Shown in pieces: positions 1 to 8,131 of a stretch of 64,000 bases of DNA. This DNA comes from Streptomyces avermitilis MA-4680 = NBRC 14893 (GTDB taxonomy: Bacteria > Actinomycetota > Actinomycetes > Streptomycetales > Streptomycetaceae). Made by a program: the position numbers and the translations under genes. The notes below the pieces were generated by a model. That model worked only from the letters and a program-made list of their open reading frames with translations, searched no databases and was not told the origin of the DNA. Each line of letters begins with the position of its first letter. The first letter of the stretch is position 1. The stretch spans positions 3,782,001-3,846,000 of the forward strand of contig NC_003155.5 in the NCBI RefSeq assembly GCF_000009765.2, read 5' to 3'.

Positions 1-984
1 ATCCCGATCAAGCTGGGCGGCTTCGACGACATCTTCGCCAAGGCGGGCGAGGCGTTCTCCCAGACCAACCCGGCGACCGGCAAACCGCGCGGGGCGCTCG
101 CACCGGCCGAGGCGGGCCAGTGGACGTACGCGACGCTGGCGCTGGGCTCCGCCCTGGCGCTGTTCATGTACCCGCACTCGATCACGGCGACGCTGTCCTC
201 GCGCAGCCGTGACGTGATCCGCCGCAACACCACGATCCTGCCGCTCTACTCCCTGATGCTGGGCCTGCTCGCGCTGCTCGGCTTCATGGCCATCGCGGCC
301 GGCATCAAGGTCCAGAACGGGCAGCTGGCCATCCCGCAGCTGTTCGAGACGATGTTCCCGGACTGGTTCGCGGGCGTCGCCTTCGCGGCGATCGGCATCG
401 GCGCGCTGGTCCCGGCGGCGATCATGTCGATCGCGGCCGCGAACCTCTTCACCCGCAACATCTACAAGGACTTCATCAAGCCGGACGCGACCCCGGCGCA
501 GGAGACCAAGGTCTCCAAGCTCGTGTCGCTGCTGGTGAAGGTGGGCGCGCTGGTCTTCGTCCTGACGATGGACAAGACGGTGGCGATCAACTTCCAGCTG
601 CTCGGCGGCATCTGGATCCTGCAGACCTTCCCGGCCCTGGTCGGCGGGCTGTTCACCCGCTGGTTCCACCGCTGGGCGCTGCTCGCGGGCTGGGCGGTCG
701 GCATGGTGTACGGCACGCTGGCCGCGTACGGCGTCGCGTCCCCGACCCAGAAGCACTTCGGCGGCAGCTCGAAGGAGATCCCGGGGATCGGGGAGATCGG
801 CTACATCGGCCTGACGGCGTTCGTGCTGAACGTGGTGGTCACCGTGGTCCTCACCTTCGCCCTGAAGGCCCTCAAGGCCCCCGACGGCATCGACGAGACC
901 TCGCCGGAGGACTACACGGCGGACGCCGGCGACCCGGGCGTCGAGGTGGAACTGCCGCCGGCCACGGCGGGCGCCACGCACTGA
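1..984 (+). CDS. Sodium:solute symporter, C-terminal part (partial at window edge)
   Basis: The reading frame is open from base 1, so the N-terminus lies outside the window and 327 residues are visible. Several hydrophobic helices are separated by short loops, including a segment with YPHSITATLSSRSRDVIRRN, which resembles the conserved middle of the solute:sodium symporter (SSS, TC 2.A.21) family. The tail is hydrophilic and acidic (ETSPEDYTADAGDPGVEVE), as expected for a cytoplasmic end. The protein would sit in the membrane and take up an organic solute with Na+; the substrate cannot be told. A GC-rich hairpin follows at 1060-1086, so it is not transcribed into nrdA. Confidence 0.85.
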   Translation: MPIKLGGFDDIFAKAGEAFSQTNPATGKPRGALAPAEAGQWTYATLALGSALALFMYPHSITATLSSRSRDVIRRNTTILPLYSLMLGLLALLGFMAIAAGIKVQNGQLAIPQLFETMFPDWFAGVAFAAIGIGALVPAAIMSIAAANLFTRNIYKDFIKPDATPAQETKVSKLVSLLVKVGALVFVLTMDKTVAINFQLLGGIWILQTFPALVGGLFTRWFHRWALLAGWAVGMVYGTLAAYGVASPTQKHFGGSSKEIPGIGEIGYIGLTAFVLNVVVTVVLTFALKALKAPDGIDETSPEDYTADAGDPGVEVELPPATAGATH

Positions 985-1059
985 GCGCGACGCACCGAGT
1001 CGTAGGTGCGTGCGCAGGCGCCTAGATGCGTAGGTATGTAGGTACACGGGCACATGACA

Positions 1060-1086
1060 CGGGCCGCCGGGAAATCCGGCGGCCCG
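1060..1086 (+). terminator. Hairpin terminator after the symporter
   Basis: An 11-bp perfect inverted repeat (CGGGCCGCCGG / CCGGCGGCCCG) with a 5-nt loop lies 75 bp after the symporter stop and just upstream of the nrdA promoter. There is no long U tract, which is usual for Streptomyces terminators. Confidence 0.7.
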
Positions 1087-1111
1087 TCGTCGTACCTCTC
1101 CGGCACCGACG

Positions 1112-1160
1112 GGACACAAGATGTGGGGGTGCCACCGGGGCCCGGCACAAGATGTATGCT
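1112..1160 (+). promoter_or_regulatory. nrdAB promoter with two tandem NrdR-box-like sites
   Basis: Two near-identical short palindromes occur: CACA-AGA-TGTG centred at 1120 and CACA-AGA-TGTA centred at 1151. The centres are 31 bp apart, about three helical turns, which is the arrangement known for NrdR operators. The second box overlaps a plausible -10 element, TATGCT at 1155-1160, which puts the start of transcription at about 1167, exactly where the riboswitch aptamer begins. NrdR is the ATP/dATP-sensing repressor of ribonucleotide reductase genes; its own gene is not in this window. The -35 element is not clear. Confidence 0.75.
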
Positions 1161-1167
1161 CATGCTC

Positions 1168-1284
1168 GCTGTCGCCGCAGGGGAATCCGGTGCGAATCCG
1201 GAACTGTCCCGCAACGGTGTACTTGTGCGTGTTCGCGTATTTCGCTGCCACGTGCTCGCTTCAGTCCGAGGACCTGTCGACAGC
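1168..1284 (+). promoter_or_regulatory. Cobalamin (B12) riboswitch aptamer in the nrdA leader
   Basis: The conserved core reads GGGAATCCGGTGCGAATCCG at 1181-1200, followed by AACTGTCCCGCAACGGT. The 3' part carries the B12-box-like GTCCGAGGACCTGTCG at 1264-1279. A closing helix P1 pairs GCTGTCG (1168-1174) with CGACAGC (1278-1284). A possible expression-platform hairpin pairs GGCCCGG (1300-1306) with CCGGGCC (1319-1325), before the nrdA ribosome site. In S. coelicolor a B12 riboswitch represses class Ia nrdABS when coenzyme B12 is available, leaving the B12-dependent class II enzyme NrdJ to make dNTPs. The same logic is inferred here. Confidence 0.92.
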
Positions 1285-1419
1285 GCGCCCCGGCCGACCG
1301 GCCCGGGTGCCATGACGTCCGGGCCTCGCGGAGTGGGCCGGTGGACGCGCGCGTGCCTGCCGTGCCGTGCGCCCTGCTGCCCTCCAACAGGCCCCGTGCC
1401 GAGCGAGGGAGAGCCCCAC

Positions 1420-3801
1420 GTGACCATCGCGCCAGCCGATCCGGCTTCAGTGACAACGTCGGTGACATCGGCGGAGACGGACGGTCCCGGTACCGCGCTG
1501 CTGCGGACCCTGACCGACCTCACCGCCGACCTCCCCGACGCCGACCCCGGCCGGGTCGCCGCCGCCGCTCTGCGCGGCCGGTCCGCCCGGGCGGACGAAG
1601 CGGAGCTGCGCGAGCTGGCCACCGAGGCGGCCGCGGGTCTCATCTCCGAGGACCCCGCGTACTCGCGGCTGGCCGCCCGGCTGCTGACCATCAGCATCGC
1701 CGAGGAGGCCGCCTCACAGGGCGTCACGTCGTTCTCCGCGTCGATCACGGTCGGGCACCGCGAGGGCCTTGTCGCCGACCGCACCGCCGACTTCGTACGG
1801 CTGCACACCGCTCGCCTGGACGCGCTGATCGACACCGGCGCCGACGACCGCTTCGGCTACTTCGGGCTGCGCACCCTGCACAGCCGCTATCTGCTGCGGC
1901 ACCCGATCACCCGGCGCGTGATCGAGACCCCGCAGCACTTCATGCTCAGGGTCGCCTCCGGCCTCGCCGAGGACGACACCTCGCACGCCGTCGACGAAGT
2001 GGCCGCCCTGTACGGGCTGATGAGCCGCCTGGACTACCTCCCCTCCTCCCCCACGCTCTTCAACTCCGGTACGCGGCACCCGCAGATGTCGTCCTGCTAC
2101 CTCCTCGACTCCCCGCTGGACGAGCTGGACTCCATCTACGACCGCTACCACCAGGTGGCCCGGCTCTCCAAGCACGCGGGCGGCATCGGCCTCTCGTACA
2201 GCCGGATCCGCTCGCGGGGCTCCCTGATCCGCGGCACGAACGGGCACTCCAACGGCATCGTCCCGTTCCTGAAGACCCTCGACGCCTCGGTCGCCGCGGT
2301 GAACCAGGGCGGCCGGCGCAAGGGCGCGGCCGCGGTCTACCTGGAGACCTGGCACTCCGACATCGAGGAGTTCCTGGAGCTGCGCGACAACACCGGTGAG
2401 GACGCCCGGCGTACGCACAACCTGAACCTGGCGCACTGGATCCCGGACGAGTTCATGCGCCGGGTCAACGAGAACGGCGTCTGGTCGCTGTTCTCCCCGG
2501 CCGACGTGCCCGAGCTGGTCGACCTGTGGGGCGACGAGTTCGACGCCGCGTACCGCAAGGCCGAGGAGGCGGGCCTCGCCAAGAAGACCATCCCGGCCCG
2601 CGACCTGTACGGCCGCATGATGCGCACCCTCGCGCAGACCGGCAACGGCTGGATGACCTTCAAGGACGCCGCCAACCGCACCGCCAACCAGACGGCGGAG
2701 CCGGGCCACGTCGTCCACTCCTCGAACCTGTGCACCGAGATCCTGGAGGTCACGGACGACGGGGAGACGGCGGTCTGCAACCTCGGTTCGGTGAACCTGG
2801 GCGCGTTCGTGGTCGGCCGGGACATCGACTGGGAGCGCCTCGACGCCACCGTCCGCACCGCCGTGACCTTCCTCGACCGGGTCGTCGACATCAACTTCTA
2901 CCCGACCGAGCAGGCCGGCCGCTCCAACGCCAGGTGGCGTCCGGTGGGCCTGGGCGCGATGGGCCTCCAGGACGTCTTCTTCAAGCTGCGGCTGCCCTTC
3001 GACTCGCCCGAGGCCCAGGCGCTCTCCACGCGCATCGCCGAGCGCATCATGCTCGCCGCGTACGAGGCGTCCGCCGACCTCGCCGAGCGCAACGGACCGC
3101 TGCCCGCCTGGGAGAAGACCCGTACCGCCCGTGGCGTGCTGCACCCCGACCACTTCGACGTCGAGCTGACCTGGCCCGAGCGCTGGGCGGCCCTGCGGGA
3201 ACGCATCGCCGCCGTGGGCATGCGCAACTCCCTCCTGCTCGCCATCGCCCCCACCGCCACCATCGCGTCCATCGCGGGTGTCTACGAGTGCATCGAGCCG
3301 CAGGTCTCCAACCTGTTCAAGCGCGAGACGCTGTCCGGCGAGTTCCTCCAGGTCAACTCCTACCTGGTGGACGAACTGAAGCAGCTCGGCGTGTGGGACG
3401 CGCAGACCCGGGAGGCGCTGCGCGAGTCGGGTGGCTCGGTGCAGGGCTTCACCTGGGTCCCGCAGGACGTCCGCGATCTGTACCGCACGGCGTGGGAGAT
3501 CCCGCAGCGCGGGCTCATCGACATGGCCGCGGCCCGGACCCCGTTCCTGGACCAGGCCCAGTCGCTGAACCTGTTCCTGGAGACGCCGACCATCGGCAAG
3601 CTCTCCTCGATGTACGCGTACGCCTGGAAGTCGGGCCTGAAGACGACGTACTACCTGCGCTCCCGCCCGGCGACCCGCATCGCCCGCGCCGCCCAGGCCC
3701 AGGCACAGCCCGAGAAGACCATCCCCGTCCAGCAGGTGTCCGAGCCCGACGCCGTCGCCTGCTCCCTTGAGAACCCCGAGTCCTGCGAGGCCTGCCAGTG
3801 A
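1420..3801 (+). CDS. nrdA: Class Ia ribonucleoside-diphosphate reductase, alpha subunit
   Basis: The 793-aa catalytic subunit reduces ribonucleoside diphosphates to deoxy forms with NrdB. Visible active-site features are C226 (SSCYLLDS), N436-C438-E440 (NLCTEI), C453 (CNLGSVNL) and a C-terminal C789-x2-C792 pair that relays reducing power. The start is the GTG at 1420, after GAGCGAGGGAGAG; upstream in-frame codons run through the riboswitch. The N-terminus matches only the second half of an ATP-cone, and the usual VxKRDG strand is absent, so the overall-activity site may be missing. It overlaps nrdB by one base (TGATG) and is inferred to be controlled by NrdR and B12. Confidence 0.96.
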   Translation: MTIAPADPASVTTSVTSAETDGPGTALLRTLTDLTADLPDADPGRVAAAALRGRSARADEAELRELATEAAAGLISEDPAYSRLAARLLTISIAEEAASQGVTSFSASITVGHREGLVADRTADFVRLHTARLDALIDTGADDRFGYFGLRTLHSRYLLRHPITRRVIETPQHFMLRVASGLAEDDTSHAVDEVAALYGLMSRLDYLPSSPTLFNSGTRHPQMSSCYLLDSPLDELDSIYDRYHQVARLSKHAGGIGLSYSRIRSRGSLIRGTNGHSNGIVPFLKTLDASVAAVNQGGRRKGAAAVYLETWHSDIEEFLELRDNTGEDARRTHNLNLAHWIPDEFMRRVNENGVWSLFSPADVPELVDLWGDEFDAAYRKAEEAGLAKKTIPARDLYGRMMRTLAQTGNGWMTFKDAANRTANQTAEPGHVVHSSNLCTEILEVTDDGETAVCNLGSVNLGAFVVGRDIDWERLDATVRTAVTFLDRVVDINFYPTEQAGRSNARWRPVGLGAMGLQDVFFKLRLPFDSPEAQALSTRIAERIMLAAYEASADLAERNGPLPAWEKTRTARGVLHPDHFDVELTWPERWAALRERIAAVGMRNSLLLAIAPTATIASIAGVYECIEPQVSNLFKRETLSGEFLQVNSYLVDELKQLGVWDAQTREALRESGGSVQGFTWVPQDVRDLYRTAWEIPQRGLIDMAAARTPFLDQAQSLNLFLETPTIGKLSSMYAYAWKSGLKTTYYLRSRPATRIARAAQAQAQPEKTIPVQQVSEPDAVACSLENPESCEACQ

Positions 3802-4814
3802 TGTCCAGCGAAACCAAGAACCTGCTCGACCCGGGCTTCGAACTCACCCTGCGCCCCATGCGCTACCCGGACTTCTACGAGCGCTACCGGGACGCGATCA
3901 AGAACACCTGGACCGTCGAGGAGGTCGACCTCCACTCGGACGTCGCCGACCTCGCGAAGCTGACGCCTGCCGAGCAGCACCTGATCGGCCGCCTGGTCGC
4001 GTTCTTCGCGACGGGCGACTCGATCGTCGCGAACAACCTGGTGCTGACGCTGTACAAGCACATCAACTCCCCCGAGGCGCGGCTCTACCTGAGCCGTCAG
4101 CTCTTCGAGGAAGCCGTGCACGTTCAGTTCTATCTGACGCTGCTCGACACCTATCTGCCCGACCCCGAGGACAGGACGGCGGCCTTCGCGGCCGTCGAGA
4201 ACATCCCGTCCATCCGTGAGAAGGCCGAGTTCTGCTTCAAGTGGATCAACGAGGTCGAGAAGCTCGACCGGCTGGAGACGAAGGCCGACCGCCGCCGTTT
4301 CCTGCTCAACCTGATCTGCTTCGCCGCGTGCATCGAGGGCCTCTTCTTCTACGGCGCCTTCGCGTACGTCTACTGGTTCCGCAGCCGGGGTCTGCTGCAC
4401 GGTCTCGCCACCGGCACCAACTGGGTGTTCCGTGACGAGACGATGCACATGTCCTTCGCGTTCGAGGTGGTCGACACCGTCCGCAAGGAGGAGCCGGAGC
4501 TCTTCGACGACGAGCTTCAGCAGCAGGTCACCGACATGCTGCGGGAGGCCGTCGAGGCGGAGCTCCAGTTCGGGCGCGACCTGTGCGGCGACGGCCTGCC
4601 GGGCATGAACACCGAGTCGATGCGGCAGTACCTGGAGTGCGTCGCCGACCAGCGCCTCCAGCGCCTCGGCTTCGCGCCGGTGTACGGCTCCGAGAACCCG
4701 TTCTCCTTCATGGAGCTCCAGGGCGTCCAGGAGCTGACCAACTTCTTCGAGCGGCGCGCGTCCGCGTACCAGGTCGCGGTGGAGGGCACGGTCGACCTCG
4801 ACGAGGACTTCTGA
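3801..4814 (+). CDS. nrdB: Class Ia ribonucleoside-diphosphate reductase, beta subunit
   Basis: The 337-aa ferritin-like subunit houses the di-iron site and tyrosyl radical that start catalysis in NrdA. By alignment in the head to mouse and E. coli R2, the metal ligands are D73 (ATGDSIV), E104 and H107 (FEEAVHVQFY), E179 (IEGLFF), E213 and H216 (RDETMH). The radical tyrosine is Y111, present in the E-x2-H-x3-Y spacing. The ATG at 3801 shares its A with the nrdA stop; a GTG at 3798 is also in frame. A 16-bp hairpin ends the transcript 22 bp after the stop, so nrdA-nrdB looks like a closed two-gene operon. Confidence 0.96.
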   Translation: MSSETKNLLDPGFELTLRPMRYPDFYERYRDAIKNTWTVEEVDLHSDVADLAKLTPAEQHLIGRLVAFFATGDSIVANNLVLTLYKHINSPEARLYLSRQLFEEAVHVQFYLTLLDTYLPDPEDRTAAFAAVENIPSIREKAEFCFKWINEVEKLDRLETKADRRRFLLNLICFAACIEGLFFYGAFAYVYWFRSRGLLHGLATGTNWVFRDETMHMSFAFEVVDTVRKEEPELFDDELQQQVTDMLREAVEAELQFGRDLCGDGLPGMNTESMRQYLECVADQRLQRLGFAPVYGSENPFSFMELQGVQELTNFFERRASAYQVAVEGTVDLDEDF

Positions 4815-4836
4815 CGGTTCAGCCCGCTCAGCACCG

Positions 4837-4872
4837 GACGACGCCGGGCCGCACACGCGGCCCGGCGTCGTC
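4837..4872 (+). terminator. Strong hairpin terminator after nrdB
   Basis: A perfect 16-bp inverted repeat (4837-4852 with 4857-4872) has a 4-nt ACAC loop and starts 22 bp after the nrdB stop. It separates nrdAB from the lipoprotein gene and from nrdS. Confidence 0.85.
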
Positions 4873-4962
4873 ATGTCCCGCCCTCCGGCCGCACCCGGAA
4901 GACCTTCGGTGAGTGGATCCTGGTGCACGGGTGACACGTCCAAGCGGCAAGGAGGCCACGCC

Positions 4963-5418
4963 ATGCGCCGAACGACCCACCACCGGACGATCGCCCTCGC
5001 GACACTGACGCTCGTCCTCGCGGGCTGCGGCACGCAGAACGGAAGCGGCCCGGGCGGCAGCGGCACCGTGTCCCCGTCCCCCTCGACGACCGGCGAAGGC
5101 TGTACGGCACAGACGGAGCTGAGCGCCGCCGACAGCGGCCGTACGGTCTGTGTGCCGACGGGCGGTGTGATCCGCCTCAGCCTGGACGGCACCCGCGACA
5201 GGCCCTGGCAGCCCGTCGCCGTCAGTGGCGGCGGTCTCGAAGCCACCAACAGCGGCATCGTCCTCCAGCCGGGCGACGCCGTCTCCGCCTTCAGGGCGGT
5301 CTCGGCCGGGAAGGCACGGCTCACCTCGTCCCGCCCGCTGTGCGTCACCGACCCGGCCAGGGCGTCGTGCAAGGGCCTTCAGGAGTGGACGGTGACGGTG
5401 GTGGTGACGAAGGCCTGA
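4963..5418 (+). CDS. Small secreted lipoprotein, function unknown
   Basis: The 151-aa protein has a clear lipoprotein signal peptide: basic MRRTTHHR, hydrophobic TIALATLTLVLAG, and the lipobox LAGC with C22 as the lipidated residue. AAGGAGG 7 bp upstream fixes the ATG at 4963. A Gly/Ser/Pro linker leads to a domain of about 105 aa with C-PWQPVAVSGGGLE-type beta strands, a GDAVSAFRAVSAG turn, two cysteines and WTVTVVV at the end. The strand pattern recalls chagasin-like (I42) inhibitor folds, but this is a guess. It lies between nrdB and nrdS yet is cut off from nrdB by a terminator. The last 40 bp overlap the convergent membrane-protein gene. Confidence 0.8.
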   Translation: MRRTTHHRTIALATLTLVLAGCGTQNGSGPGGSGTVSPSPSTTGEGCTAQTELSAADSGRTVCVPTGGVIRLSLDGTRDRPWQPVAVSGGGLEATNSGIVLQPGDAVSAFRAVSAGKARLTSSRPLCVTDPARASCKGLQEWTVTVVVTKA

Positions 5419-5585
5419 GGCCGCTGCGGCGGACCGGCCTCCCGGTGGGAGCGGCCGGCCGCCTCCCTGAGCTGACGGTCGATCCGCCTTTCGTGGGCGA
5501 GGCCGATCAGTGCGGGGAGGGCCAGCACCACGAAGATGACGAGGACGGTCAGTATTCCGGCGAGGTTGTCCATGAGTGCGTTCAT
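5379..5585 (-). CDS. Small membrane protein, function unknown
   Basis: This is a 68-aa protein starting MNALMDNLAGIL, with one long hydrophobic helix (ILTVLVIFVVLALPALIGL) followed by a basic, charged tail HERRIDRQLREAAGR and a thr/val end. The layout is a single-pass membrane protein with a cytoplasmic amphipathic tail. An in-frame ATG at 5609 would add eight residues, and one at 5573 would remove four. The gene runs against its neighbours: its 3' end overlaps the lipoprotein gene by 40 bp and its 5' end faces the nrdS promoter. No function can be assigned. Confidence 0.6.
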   Translation of the reverse strand: MNALMDNLAGILTVLVIFVVLALPALIGLAHERRIDRQLREAAGRSHREAGPPQRPQAFVTTTVTVHS

Positions 5586-5619
5586 GGACACCACTGTCGC
5601 GCCGATCACTCCTTACCTG

Positions 5620-5679
5620 TCAGTGGCAGGACTGCCGTAGACCCTCGAATTACTGCCAGCTCTACGGCACACTGGCAGC
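5620..5679 (+). promoter_or_regulatory. nrdS promoter region with nested inverted repeats
   Basis: The 60 bp before nrdS hold several related repeats: TGGCAG-GA-CTGCC at 5624-5636, CTGCCAG at 5653-5659 against CTGGCAG at 5672-5678, and GCCGTAGA at 5634-5641 against TCTACGGC at 5661-5668. No Shine-Dalgarno sequence precedes the ATG at 5680. The repeats look like an operator, possibly for NrdS itself. Confidence 0.5.
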
Positions 5680-6660
5680 ATGCTCACCAACGTGGTCGCC
5701 GTCCTGCTCGACGGCGTGCATCCCTTCGAACTCGGCGTCGTCTGCGAGGTGTTCGGCATCGACCGCAGCGACGAGGGCCTGCCCGTGTACGAGTTCGCGG
5801 TCGCGTCCGCCGAGGGCCCGACCCTGCGCACGCACGCGGGGTTCTCGCTGCGCACGGAGCACGGCCTGGAACGGCTGGAGACGGCCGACCTCATCACCCT
5901 GCCCGCCGGGAACTCCTATGTCTCCCGCGGCTATCCACCCGAACTGCTCGACGCCCTGCGCCGCGCGGTCGACCGCGGTGCCCGGCTGCTCAGCGTCTGT
6001 TCCGGCGTCTTCGTGCTGGGCGCGGCCGGGCTCCTCGACGGGCGGCGCTGCGCCGTGCACTGGCACCACGCGGACGAACTCGCCCGGCAGTACCCGAAGG
6101 CGATCGTCGAGCCGGACGTGCTGTACGTCGACGAGGACCCCGTCATCACCTCGGCCGGTACGGCCGCCGGGATCGACGCCTGCCTCCACATCGTCCGCAA
6201 GGAGCAGGGCCCCGAGGTCGCCAACGCCATCGCCCGCCGCATGGTGGTGCCGCCGCACCGCGACGGCGGCCAGGCCCAGTACATCGAGCGGCCGCTGCCC
6301 CGCTCCCCCTGCGACACGGTCGGCGAGGTGCTGGTGTGGATGGAGCAGCACCTCGACGAGGAGGTCACCGTCGAACAGCTGGCGGCCCGCGCGCACATGT
6401 CCCCGCGCACCTTCGCCCGCCGCTTCCAGCAGGAGACGGGCACGACTCCGTACCGCTGGATCCTGCGCCAACGTGTGCTGCTGGCCCAGCGGTTGCTGGA
6501 GGTGACGGACGAGACGATGGACGCGATCGCGGGCCGGACCGGATTCGGGACCGCGGCCGCCCTGCGCCATCAGTTCGTCCGGTCGCTGGGGACGACCCCG
6601 AACGCGTACCGGCGTACGTTCCGGGGACCGGCCACGGGGCCGCTCGGTCTCGCCGGGTGA
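5680..6660 (+). CDS. nrdS: AraC-family regulator with DJ-1/PfpI (GATase1-like) domain, NrdS
   Basis: The 326-aa protein has an N-terminal DJ-1/PfpI domain (about residues 1-190; nucleophile-elbow region SVCSGVFVLGAAGLLDG) and a C-terminal AraC DNA-binding domain with two helix-turn-helix motifs (LAARAHMSPRTFARRFQQ, and IAGRTGFGTAAALRHQF). It would bind DNA and sense a small ligand. In S. coelicolor the matching gene is the third of nrdABS. Here it is separated from nrdB by a terminator, a lipoprotein gene and an opposite-strand gene, so it probably has its own promoter within 5610-5679. Symbol assigned from domain order and position. Confidence 0.8.
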   Translation: MLTNVVAVLLDGVHPFELGVVCEVFGIDRSDEGLPVYEFAVASAEGPTLRTHAGFSLRTEHGLERLETADLITLPAGNSYVSRGYPPELLDALRRAVDRGARLLSVCSGVFVLGAAGLLDGRRCAVHWHHADELARQYPKAIVEPDVLYVDEDPVITSAGTAAGIDACLHIVRKEQGPEVANAIARRMVVPPHRDGGQAQYIERPLPRSPCDTVGEVLVWMEQHLDEEVTVEQLAARAHMSPRTFARRFQQETGTTPYRWILRQRVLLAQRLLEVTDETMDAIAGRTGFGTAAALRHQFVRSLGTTPNAYRRTFRGPATGPLGLAG

Positions 6661-6760
6661 CGGTCGGGCAGGACTCCCGGTCGGACGGGTCCGGTCCATG
6701 AACGCGGGGTGCGCCCCCGCACACCTCCTGGCGAGGCAACGAGGGTGCACCCCGGGGCGT

Positions 6761-8131
6761 TCAGCGCGGTATGGCCTTCAGCAGCAGCCGGTGGGGGCGC
6801 AGCGTGATGCCGACGCGCGTCGCGTCGCTCGACTCGGACACCTGCTCGAAGCGCCACTTGGCGGCCACCGTCGCCGTGATGAGGGTGAGCTGGGCCATCG
6901 AGAAGTGGTCACTCGGGCACTTGCGGTTGCCCAGGCTGAACGGGCGCATCGCGTACTTCGGGAGGTCCTTGGAGCGCTCCGGAAGCCAGCGGTCGGGGTC
7001 GAACTCCAGGTGCTCCGCGTACGAGCGGGGGTCGCGCTGGATCGCGTACGGGCTGTACACGATGTCGGCACCGGCCGGAATGCGATACCCGCCGAGTTCG
7101 GTTTCGGTCACCGCCCGCCGCGTCAATATCCATACGGCGGGGCGCAGCCGCATCGCCTCCACGACCACATTGTTCGTGTGCGAAAGCTTCCGGACGTCGT
7201 CGAATGCAACGGTCCGGTCACCCGTGACGGATTCGACCTCCGCACACACCTTGGCCGCATGTTCCGGGTGTTCCGTGAGGACTTGCAGGAGCCACATGAT
7301 CGTGGATGCGATGGTTTCACTGCCGGGGGTGAGTATGGCGACGACTTGGTCGTGGATCTCCTGTTCCGTGATGGGGTCGCCATTGTCGTCCTTCGCCTCC
7401 AGCAATGCCGTCAGCAAATCGTCCGGCTTTTGACCGGATGCCCGGCGCTCGGCGACGATCTCGTCCACCAGAAGATGCAAATCGGCCAGTGCGCGGTCGA
7501 ATTTGCGGTTGGCCGGAAGCGGCAGCCGATAGAGCGGCCCGGCCGGGATCACCATGCGCCGGTACATGCCCCGGAACACCGTCGTGAGCGCGATGCTCAG
7601 CCGCTCCGCCCGCTCGTCCATGTAATGGCCGCGCAGCAGACAACGGGCCGCGATGCGCACGGCGACCCGGAACGACTCCGATGTGCAGTCGATGATCTCC
7701 CCCGGCTGCCAGCGCGCCGCGAACGCCCGCGCCTCCTCCTCCATGATCGGCCCGTACTCGGGGATGATGTCGAGCCGGAACGCGGGCTGGATCGTCCGCC
7801 GCTGACGCCGGTGCGTCGGCCCGTTGGCGGTGGCGACCCCGTGCTTGCCGAGCAGCCCTTCGAGGGACTCCCACAGGGGTCCGCCGATCTCGTAGTCGGG
7901 GCTCAGCGCGAGCTCCCCGGTGAGCGCCGGCGTGGTGACCGCGTACATCGTCTTGGGGCCCAGTTTGAGCCGGACTATGTCGCCGTGGTCGCGCAGCTGG
8001 GCCAGGAAGCCCAGGGGGTCGCGCGCCAGTTTCCAGCCGTGGCCGAGGCCCGGGATGCCGCCCCCGGCGAGGGGCGGGTTGCGCAGCTGTGGTGCCTCCG
8101 GTGCTTCGGGTTTCACCGATTCGAGGGTCAT
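6761..8131 (-). CDS. cyp170A1: Cytochrome P450 CYP170A1-type, epi-isozizaene 5-monooxygenase / albaflavenone synthase
   Basis: The 456-aa P450 oxidises epi-isozizaene in two steps through albaflavenol to albaflavenone. Heme-binding FSLGNRKC places the ligand at C405; the I-helix has PGSET at 269-273 and the K-helix E325-x2-R328. Two acidic motifs match the extra terpene-synthase site described in S. coelicolor CYP170A1: DDLLTALLE at 237-245, fitting the NSE/DTE pattern, and DDNGD at 248-252, fitting DDxxD. It is translationally coupled to the synthase, since its ATG overlaps the synthase TGA by 4 bp (8128-8131). Electron partners are not encoded nearby. Confidence 0.95.
   Translation of the reverse strand: MTLESVKPEAPEAPQLRNPPLAGGGIPGLGHGWKLARDPLGFLAQLRDHGDIVRLKLGPKTMYAVTTPALTGELALSPDYEIGGPLWESLEGLLGKHGVATANGPTHRRQRRTIQPAFRLDIIPEYGPIMEEEARAFAARWQPGEIIDCTSESFRVAVRIAARCLLRGHYMDERAERLSIALTTVFRGMYRRMVIPAGPLYRLPLPANRKFDRALADLHLLVDEIVAERRASGQKPDDLLTALLEAKDDNGDPITEQEIHDQVVAILTPGSETIASTIMWLLQVLTEHPEHAAKVCAEVESVTGDRTVAFDDVRKLSHTNNVVVEAMRLRPAVWILTRRAVTETELGGYRIPAGADIVYSPYAIQRDPRSYAEHLEFDPDRWLPERSKDLPKYAMRPFSLGNRKCPSDHFSMAQLTLITATVAAKWRFEQVSESSDATRVGITLRPHRLLLKAIPR

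Noticed and set aside
1714..3153. A 479-residue minus-strand frame within nrdA
   Set aside because: Shadow frame; nrdA has all catalytic residues on the plus strand.
3651..5372. A long minus-strand frame opposite nrdB and the lipoprotein gene
   Set aside because: Low-complexity Val/Glu/Arg product lying over two strongly supported genes and across a terminator hairpin.
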